In this document: in pieces, positions 56,439-64,000 of the stretch
How the letters are laid out: each line of letters opens with the position of its first letter
How positions within the stretch are numbered: the stretch's first letter is position 1
Source: Fragilaria radians
Taxonomy: Eukaryota > Bacillariophyta > Fragilariophyceae > Fragilariales > Fragilariaceae
Assembly: GCA_900642245.1 (NCBI GenBank)
Contig: CAAAJI010000013.1
Coordinates: forward strand, 168,065-232,064
Direction: 5' to 3'
Length of the DNA stretch: 64,000 nt
Notes under the pieces: model-generated
Database searches by the model: none
What the model saw: only the letters and a program-made list of their open reading frames with translations
What the model was told of the DNA's origin: nothing
Position numbers and translations under genes: made by a program

Positions 56439-56741
56439 CACTGCAAAAAGACTTGTCATAGCTATGATATCCTTGAGGATGTAGCTGAATCGATGTAGAA
56501 AACTGGGATGCAGAAACTTGCAATGGAGAAACAACAAACTTTTGGTCACTCTCTTGTTTTGGCCCCAAATGCAAATTTCTATACATCAGATCTCTAGGTT
56601 TCTTTGCGCTTCTTCTAAAACCCTAAAACCTTATATAAGATTCCCTCACTCAATGACGTTTACGGTTCGGGTTCTCAAGTTTGGGAAAATCCTTCCTCTG
56701 TAGTCACTTTAGGACCTCTAGTCCTCATCTTGTTGCCTTTC
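56439..56741. promoter_or_regulatory. compact bidirectional promoter, RPN2 / DLD
   Basis: 303 bp between divergent start codons. CTTATATAAG at 56630-56639 is a candidate TATA-like palindrome readable on both strands. Confidence 0.4.
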
Positions 56742-58396
56742 ATGTTTCATACGCGTACCTTATTCCTTCGGAGAACTCAATGGACAGCATATCGTTCTTT
56801 TTCAGGTTCTCGACCTTCTCTCAGTGAGCCTTATGATGTCGTTGTGATAGGTAAGTCCAAAATATCGATGTTTCACAAGAAGAGTTGCCCTAGTGATTCA
56901 CTTCCTTTTCCATGTATCCCATGAAACACGTTTTCTAGGTGGTGGACCAGGTGGCTATGTTGCTGCAATCAAAGCTGGACAACTTGGGTTGAAGACAGCC
57001 TGTGTAGAAATGCGCGGAACTTTGGGGGGTACTTGTTTGAATGTAGGATGCATTCCATCGAAGGCACTTCTGCAATCAACACATCACTATCACGACGCGT
57101 TGACTAACTTCGAGGATCATGGAATTGTGATTCAAGGCAGCTTATCAATGGATGTTGGAAAAATGTTGGCAGCCAAAGCAAAGACCGTAGCAGGGCTCAC
57201 AGGTGGCATAGAACACCTACTGAAAAAGCACAAAGTGGATTACTTGAAAGGGAAGGTAAGAATAACTACCAATTGTATTGTACAACCGAACTACCTCTTT
57301 ATTCTTACATTTTATGAATCTGAAGGGTAAACTTGCAGGTCCTAACTCTGTTAATGTCGACTTGCTCGATGGATCGACAAGAAATTTGGAAACAAAAAAT
57401 ATTGTAATTGCAACAGGATCTGAAGTCACACCCCTTGCCCCTGTTCCGGTTGACAACTCAGTCGGAAAGATTGTTGATTCAACTGGAGCCTTAGATATAA
57501 GTGTCATCCCTGAGAAAATGGCTGTTGTTGGAGGTGGAGTCATTGGATTAGAAATGGGATCAGTGTGGTCTCGATTGGGAACAAAAGTTACTGTGATAGA
57601 ATTTATGGATCGCATCTGTCCTTCCATGGACCAGGAAGTAACCAAAAAGTTTCAAACCATACTAAAGAAACAAGGCATAAAATTCAATTTGAAGACCAAA
57701 GTAACAAAATCAGAGGTTCAAGCGGATGGCGTTGTCCTGACGACAGAGCCTAGCAAAGGTGGAGATCCAAAGCAGGAAACGTATGACATCGTTTTGGTTG
57801 CAACAGGTCGTCGACCATACACAGAAGGCCTTGGGTTGGAAGAACTTGGAATTAAAACCGACAAGATCGGTCGCATTGAAGTAGATAGCCATTTTAGAGT
57901 ACCGGCTTTACCAAATATTTATGCCATCGGAGACTGCATTGATGGTCCCATGTTGGCTCACAAGGCTGAAGAAGAAGGAATCGCTGCGATTGAAACGATT
58001 GCGGGATTTGCAGGTCATGTAAATTATGACGCCATTCCGGGTGTAATATATACCTATCCAGAGGTAGCAAGCGTAGGCAAAACTGAAGAAGAACTCAAGG
58101 AATCTGGAGTTGATTTCGTGAAGGGCTCATTTCCATTTTCGGCGAACTCACGCGCTCGTGCTAATGGGAGTAGTGAAGGATTTGTCAAGATATTGGCTGA
58201 CAAGGTAACTGATCGTATCTTAGGTGTTCATATAATTGGTCCCAATGCAGGAGAGATGATTGCTGAAGGCGTTATTGGAATTGAATATGGAGCATCTTCT
58301 GAGGACATTGCACGTACTTGTCATGCCCATCCCACACTCAGCGAAGCGTTTAAGGAAGCATGCATGGATGCATATGATAAGCCTATCCATTTTTAA
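56742..58396 (+). CDS. DLD: mitochondrial dihydrolipoamide dehydrogenase, E3 (3 exons)
   Basis: FAD-dependent E3 subunit of the pyruvate, 2-oxoglutarate and branched-chain dehydrogenase complexes and of the glycine cleavage system; reoxidises dihydrolipoamide with NAD+. The model is join(56742..56850, 56939..57255, 57326..58396), 498 aa. The N terminus (MFHTRTLFLRRTQWTAYRSF) is rich in Arg, Thr and Ser with no acids, a mitochondrial presequence. FAD site VVVIGGGPGG is assembled across intron 1; redox disulfide GGTCLNVGCIPSKALL has Cys69/Cys74; NAD site VVGGGVIGLEMGSVWSRLG; second FAD contact IYAIGDC; C-terminal catalytic pair HAHPTLSEAFKEA (His and Glu). All catalytic residues are present. 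The start is the first ATG; no ATG lies upstream in frame. Confidence 0.95.
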
Positions 58397-59149
58397 ATTT
58401 AATACAAGGGTGCTTTTTGTGAAATTTATTCTCTAGTTTTTTTTCTAATTTCGATGACTAATCAATTGAATCAGATTCTATTTTTATTTAATTTTCTAAA
58501 CACTCCGTTTCTTATCAATTACTTTACCTTTGTTGCGGAGAAGTTTAGTTGGAAAGGTCTATGAAAAAAATCTTTAAAATCATTATTCCCCATCATCGGC
58601 ACACCAATGAAAAAAATTCAGAATATCAAGAGTTAACATATCATCGAATTTTAGTGATTCTCCACGGTGAGAGTAATTATATCCTCAGGAAATACCTCTA
58701 TGGTTGTGCCTTTTCTTGTGGATTAATGTTTGACTTTTCCAAATGACACTCAACCCCTTGTTGAAATGTTAAAGTATATCATCAAGATTCAATAAATACT
58801 ATATTTCTAAATTTTTTGTGGTATCAAGTCAGTGATTCACACGGACTCCAATCACTCGATACCTCACTCCTGTCACTTCTTTTTCCTTTCCTGTCTCCAC
58901 CTACCTGACCATCCAGTGTTTACTTTATCTTTATGGCAAGATTTATAAGATGTCAGCTTGTTCTTAATCTGGGGAGACTCTCAGGCTCCAGACTTCGCCA
59001 CAGCAACATTACTTTTTGCAATGGCCACCGGTAATCTTTTCTGAATTCTAATCTCTTGTTGATGTCTGTAGTCTCCATTTGTTGTTCGACTTTGAAGTTC
59101 CAGTCAACGGGTTGACGTTATGCAAATAGCGATACCGCCAATACTGTCC
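58397..59149. other. 3' flank of DLD, no gene recognised
   Basis: AT-rich; an open run at 58549-58746 without motif is judged chance. Confidence 0.5.
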
Positions 59150-59690
59150 GCTCTATGTGAGAATTGAGATAGAAACATTATGTCCTCCTATTTTAAGGAC
59201 ATTATGAAAAACTACTTTTGCTTTCTAATCGTGAAAGATTGAAGTCTTGACTGACTAATTTTTCATCATGATAATCTTTATTTAGATCAGTCATTTATTT
59301 ATTGTCTTTTGGCGATGCCAGCATGTCAAATATCTTTTGACTGCTCTTTATTTAGAGCTGAACATTTAAATTATAAAAAGGTTCGTGATACACATGTGCT
59401 TTATCACCTAAATTTTAGAGCCCTTTGATACGTATCAGCTAAAATTTGTGAAAAGAAAATACAACAAATATTATGATTGTCATTTGTTGTTTTTAGATGT
59501 GCTAATATATCTGATATCTGTATCATCTAGATTAGCATGTACTAGCAACACTGGACGTCTCCAAATGTTGGTACAAAATAACATCTCTTGAATTAAACTC
59601 TTTTATAGATTAATTTGGTGTGTTTAACTTAAATCATAAAGTATTGTCTTCTAGCATTGTAGAATATAGTACATTCGCCCCCAAGATTGT
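59150..59690 (+). repeat. LTR-like direct repeat, left copy
   Basis: Starts GCTCTATGTGAGAATTGAGA. The first 290 bp recur at 63714-64000 with only a few differences (about 97% identical by hand). The rest (to about 59690, ending near TATTGTCTTCTAG) recurs in the older copies at 43640-44310. TGTGAG at 59156 could be the TG end of an LTR. Strand is assumed. Confidence 0.6.
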
Positions 59691-62600
59691 ACTTTAGGGA
59701 TTATGTTATGGGATTAATCATCATTTCTCTATTCCTTTAGAAGCAGGAATGTGATCTCATTGGATTGACCCATTGTTGTAAATTTTACTAACAGGTTAAG
59801 ATCAAATTCTAGAAATCTTTAACTTTATTAAGTGTTCCTGAGGTGTTGGATCAGAATATGATGTCCACTTTGTATTAGCAAGGCAATTTCTTTCTCCTAT
59901 TATTTCATAGAGAATTTAATTAAATGTTGTTTATACCTTTTCATTTGATCTCAGTTAGGTTTAAAGCTACATATCAATGTTTATGACTTTTCTTTAGCCT
60001 TTTTTATATGCTTTCAAGCTTTGTTCAATGTTTATGATTACAAATTGTTTGACTTTCGCCCCCATTGTCAAAGACAACAATAAGAGGGTTAGACAGTATG
60101 GCTGAATGATTTTGTCTGTGACAATTTCAAACCAGATGGAATTATGAGCCTTGTATCTGAGCTGGATAGTTTGCATATTTCAGGTTGTTTACCTGTGACC
60201 GAATAATCTTTATTAGGCGCAGTATATTTACACTTTTATGTATACTCATTATCTTGCCTTTACTGTTTTTGTCACAAATGATGTATCAAATTTTGTGTTC
60301 AAAGCTTTTGTTATCATTTAAGATAAATCTAGAATCATTGGTGACATAGAATTTGTATCTGCACAAAAGGGCAAGTGATATGCATTATATCCTCATAGAA
60401 GAAACATGCTGTTTGTTTTTGAAACTTATTCGTAATTCAAATTTAATAAGAGAGAGATGTATTTTCTCATCATGATATACAGTTATTTTTGGTCACTTGT
60501 CATGATTATCGTAGTCAAGGACTTGATGATACAAGTAGCCTTGAATTAATGAAAGGACTTAATTGAAGGTGAATATACACTTTAAAGAAACTATAAATTC
60601 ACTTGTTTGGTCTTGAGTGTACCATTGAGGTATCACTAGCATGTTGATGCATGGCAGTGTTCATGCTTTCACGCTGTTATTCTAGAACCATGATGTCTAG
60701 GCCATCAATGATGTGAATATTGACTAAATGCTATTTTCATGTTAATGGGTATGTAATAAAATTAGACTTATGCCATTCCTGTTTGACTAGGAAAACATTG
60801 TAAACTGATCGTTTTTGAAGATCATAGTGCAACAAACAACAGTCTGATTCACTTATAGTCTATGTATCATGACATTTTAAGACTTGATCACCTGCTACGT
60901 AAGGATCGTTATCTTCAGAAATAAGAAAGGAGAGTCTTCTTTCTTGTTTCCTTCGTATCAGCTAATTGTTGCACTTATATGTGCTGGTTTGCTAAGGAGT
61001 ATTCTTCACTGATTGTTGCAAGTGTTAAACTTGACTTGATGAATGAAATCCACTTATCAATTCTGCACCTATTTGGTGAGATTTTAATGCAAAGGCTTGC
61101 TTAAAGCAGCATAATGATTCTGATGTAATGATTTATGTAAAATGAATGAAGGTCACTAGTTCAAATTTATAGTGAGGAAATTCAATAATGATGGTGCATT
61201 GTTTTATTGTTAAGATGATAAAACAGTAGCCCTTCTTAAGTGGCTATGCAAATGTGTATGCAATTCTGGAATTGTCTCTCTAGGTTGGGAGACTGATTGA
61301 TGAACCATGTCTTTTGAAACCTATGATCGGATTATCCTCATCAGCATGATATTAAAAAAATCGTACCAAATAAGTATCTTTGGATTGTTGGTCCTGATCT
61401 TGATTACAGTAAATCTCATCATTTTTTGATGGTTTTGAAGCTGCAATAATGCAATTCTATGAATAATTGTTATTGTGCTCAAGGTATAGTAGAATGTCAC
61501 GTTTTCTGCTTTGGTGCTTCCAATTGCAGTACCGCACAGTGGGTTATCAGAGGTCAAATGCATCCATGTACATTAGAAAATGAATTTTGAATGTACTCCT
61601 GGCAGTTACTTTGTGCTACTATTTCCATGACGTAGATGATATAATTCATGTGGTGAGTATAATTCACCAGATAAAATAAATGAATGTGCTGAAAAATAAT
61701 GCATTAGAATATTAATTTGAATGATGTCTTACTCACTAGGTAAGATATTTGGCCGTAACTTATAGTTACCATTGCCATACCATTTGTTTTGTGCTTGCAT
61801 AGGAAAAGTTCCCAATGCAAGGCTTTTGGAATTATTTCTAAATTAATAATAGAAATGTCACTCATTTTGCAGCAGTAAAATATTTTCTGACTGCTAATAG
61901 TATTCTTATGCCTCTAGGGCAGTAATTCAAGGCTACTTTTACCCTGGCAAATGATTCCCCATTGAATCTGAAGACTTACAGCAATAAGTCATTTGCCATG
62001 CTGAATATCCCCATGTGCTATATTTCTGACCAAGCCAACCCATGCATCCTTATTGAATTCCCCTGGTATAGATAGTGCATTACTCTGAGAGACTTGGAAT
62101 ATTGTTGACCCAGCTACAGAAGGTACTCTATAGACTGTCTTGAAATTCACTGTTTTGTTGAAATTGTTCAGTTTGGCTCAACATTGGTGTTTGTACTTGA
62201 CACAACGTGCAGTACAATTGTTATACCGTCAAGGTCCCTTGGTTTTCATTTTGGAACTTTGTATTCCCCTCTCATCAACAGTGACTAGATATGTAACCCT
62301 CCGTAACAGCAAAATAAGGATGTGGTTGTTGGCACCTGTCATAGCAATAATTCCAAAAAATAAAAGACGGATGCGTTTTGGGATCTTATCATGATTAATG
62401 CTCCTAACCCCATTGGAGGTGCCATATTTACCATCAACAACCACCTTGAAAGCAATGCAGATTTTGGGAGACTTCAAACAAATGTGAATTGCCAATGAAC
62501 ATCAGAGATAATGTGCATGATGAAGTATGCCATAAAGTGATATCAACACTTTGGATAATTGCATATCAACTAACCATGAAATCCCAAACGATAAGATTGG

Positions 62601-63713
62601 AGATTCTCTTGGAGTTTTGGTAAGGGAAAATTCCACCAGCTGAATTGAATTCTGGCAGCCAAAAAGCTTTCCAATTATTCAAATGATCATGAGATACAAT
62701 TATATAGCAATCATACTCCGTTATCCCAAACTCTCTTGGAAGTAACGGATGAGGAAACCTATAACACTGCGGTTCATGAGATCATCTCTCCGCCCTTGAA
62801 ATCATGTGCAGAAATTACTGATGGTGATGAATTTTCAATTGAAATCATGTGCAGAAATTACTGATGGTGATTAATTTTCAAGTTTAGCTGATGCCCGTTC
62901 CGAAACTGATTATACTGATCCATTCTTTAGTTAGTAGCAACTTCATCCTTCTGTACCACAGATCTAACTCATCATTTTCATCAAGAAAGGTACGTTACAG
63001 GGTCTATATTTGTGAGGGAAGAAGGAGAATTGTATGAACTCAACATGTGGATGGACAACAATGCAACGGTAATCATATCTACAACACGCTTTCCCGTTTG
63101 CTCTTGCGCCAAAGAAGGCTCTTCAAGTTAGTCAAATATAACCTTCCTTTTCTATAATGGACACTAAAAACTATCTAGGACATCTACTATTTCTGTCGGG
63201 GACAAATGACTTTTTGTTTTGCTTGAAGACATCTCCATACATAGGAGGACAATTTCTTATTCAGCAATAAGTGCACTTGCATTTATTTCATTGGATAAGT
63301 AAGATTTTTGTTCCCAATTGCTACTCCTACGATTGCATGGTTCCTATCTAGAAAATCCCGGCTTGCAACGCACCGTACAATTGAATACGTACGAATGTAC
63401 TGATCCGTGACAGAACTAACTAGGGTTCCTCTACCTATATCGGGTAGGAAAAATAAATGCCTATGTAAAGGACTTGTTTAGCTAGCGCATTATTCACGAT
63501 AATCGCTATACTAAAATGTTGGTATAAATCCTACGGATTTGCTTGGACCTATAATAGTATTAGCCTCTAGAATGGACCTTTCTATGCACTGAAACAAGCT
63601 TTTACTTTCTAAGCCAAAGGCTTAGTTAGGATCATTGCCGTCTCAAGGACATGAGCATGGCCTACATTATTGCTAATTTTTTAATCTCAACACTCTCGTG
63701 CTGTGATCACAGT
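59690..63713. mobile_element. internal region of putative non-autonomous LTR element
   Basis: 4.0 kb between two near-identical direct repeats, with stops in all frames and no retroelement motif found. The longest open runs (59994-60176, 61321-61563, 62140-62394) show no known domain. If the flanking repeats are LTRs this is a LARD-type element without coding capacity; it could also be unrelated sequence between two separate insertions. Confidence 0.4.
62798..62883 (+). repeat. 43-bp tandem duplication
   Basis: GAAATCATGTGCAGAAATTA to TTTTCAA is present twice, at 62798-62840 and 62841-62883, with one or two differences. Confidence 0.85.
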
Positions 63714-64000
63714 GCTCTATGTGAGAATTGAAATAGAAACATTATGTCCTCCTATTTTAAGGACATTATGAAAAACTACTTTTGCTTTCTAATCGTGAAA
63801 GATTGAAGTCTTGACTGACTAATTTTTCATTATGATAATCTTTATTTAGATCAGTCATTTATTTATTGTCTTTTGTCTATGCCAGCATGTCAAATACTTT
63901 TGACTGCTCTTTATTTAGAGCTAAACATTTAAATTATAAAAAGGTTCGTGATACACATGTGCTTTATCACCTAAATTTTAGAGCCCTTTGATACGTATCA
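63714..64000 (+). repeat. LTR-like direct repeat, right copy (cut by window end)
   Basis: Near-identical to 59150-59440, 4564 bp downstream in the same orientation; runs past the end of the window. Confidence 0.7.

Noticed and set aside
56730..56741. Earlier start of DLD at 56730
   Set aside because: It would use TTG; the ATG at 56742 gives a normal presequence.

Overview
The window is nuclear DNA from an AT-rich eukaryote, most likely a stramenopile alga such as a diatom. This rests on compact genes with few short GT-AG introns (about 54 to 190 bp), a high density of Copia- and Ty3/Gypsy-type retrotransposons, and a pair of secreted Cys-rich membrane proteins of a kind I associate with stramenopile algae. 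The lineage is an inference; the sequence alone does not prove it. There are three assembly gaps (1-186, 21225-21533, 39657-39981).

Layout. 187-8200: transposon debris. It holds a Copia RT fragment (+), a decayed non-LTR element (LINE, -), a Copia RNase H fragment (-) and a nearly full Copia element with an internal deletion (-). 9569-16833: a compact host block with a PP2C phosphatase (+), a Rab5-type GTPase (-), a phosducin-like/PhLP2 protein (-), CK2 alpha (+) and an unrecognised membrane protein (-). 16834-19448: repeats and decayed sequence. 19449-20672: SEH1-like WD40 nucleoporin (-). 20673-25771: non-genic, dominated by a foldback element with long inverted arms. 25772-27172: TMEM184/OST-alpha family membrane protein (+). 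27.9-29.5 kb: second decayed LINE. 30.0-43.5 kb: a transposon nest. A Copia element with two LTRs and a probable target-site duplication (31727-37927, -) lies inside an older Copia copy. It is itself interrupted by an opposite-strand Copia fragment with a 303-bp tandem duplication. A Gypsy element with an inverted gag follows. 44537-47618: divergent pair of secreted single-pass membrane paralogues. 47.9-50.8 kb: three tandem copies of a roughly 0.9-1.2 kb repeat. 50.8-53.4 kb: mostly unassigned. 53433-56438: 26S proteasome subunit RPN2/PSMD1 (-). 56742-58396: mitochondrial dihydrolipoamide dehydrogenase (+), divergent from RPN2. 59150-64000: two nearly identical direct repeats about 4.56 kb apart, with no coding capacity between them, probably a non-autonomous LTR element running off the window.

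The host genes are unrelated housekeeping genes (signalling, vesicle traffic, nuclear pore/TORC1 control, proteasome, mitochondrial carbon metabolism). They do not form a pathway and are not an operon. Divergent pairs share intergenic promoters: PhLP2/CK2 alpha, the two secreted paralogues, and RPN2/DLD. The least explained coding content is the secreted paralogue pair at 44.5-47.6 kb. Exon borders were placed by eye from reading-frame continuity, GT-AG signals and family conservation; no search or alignment program was run.
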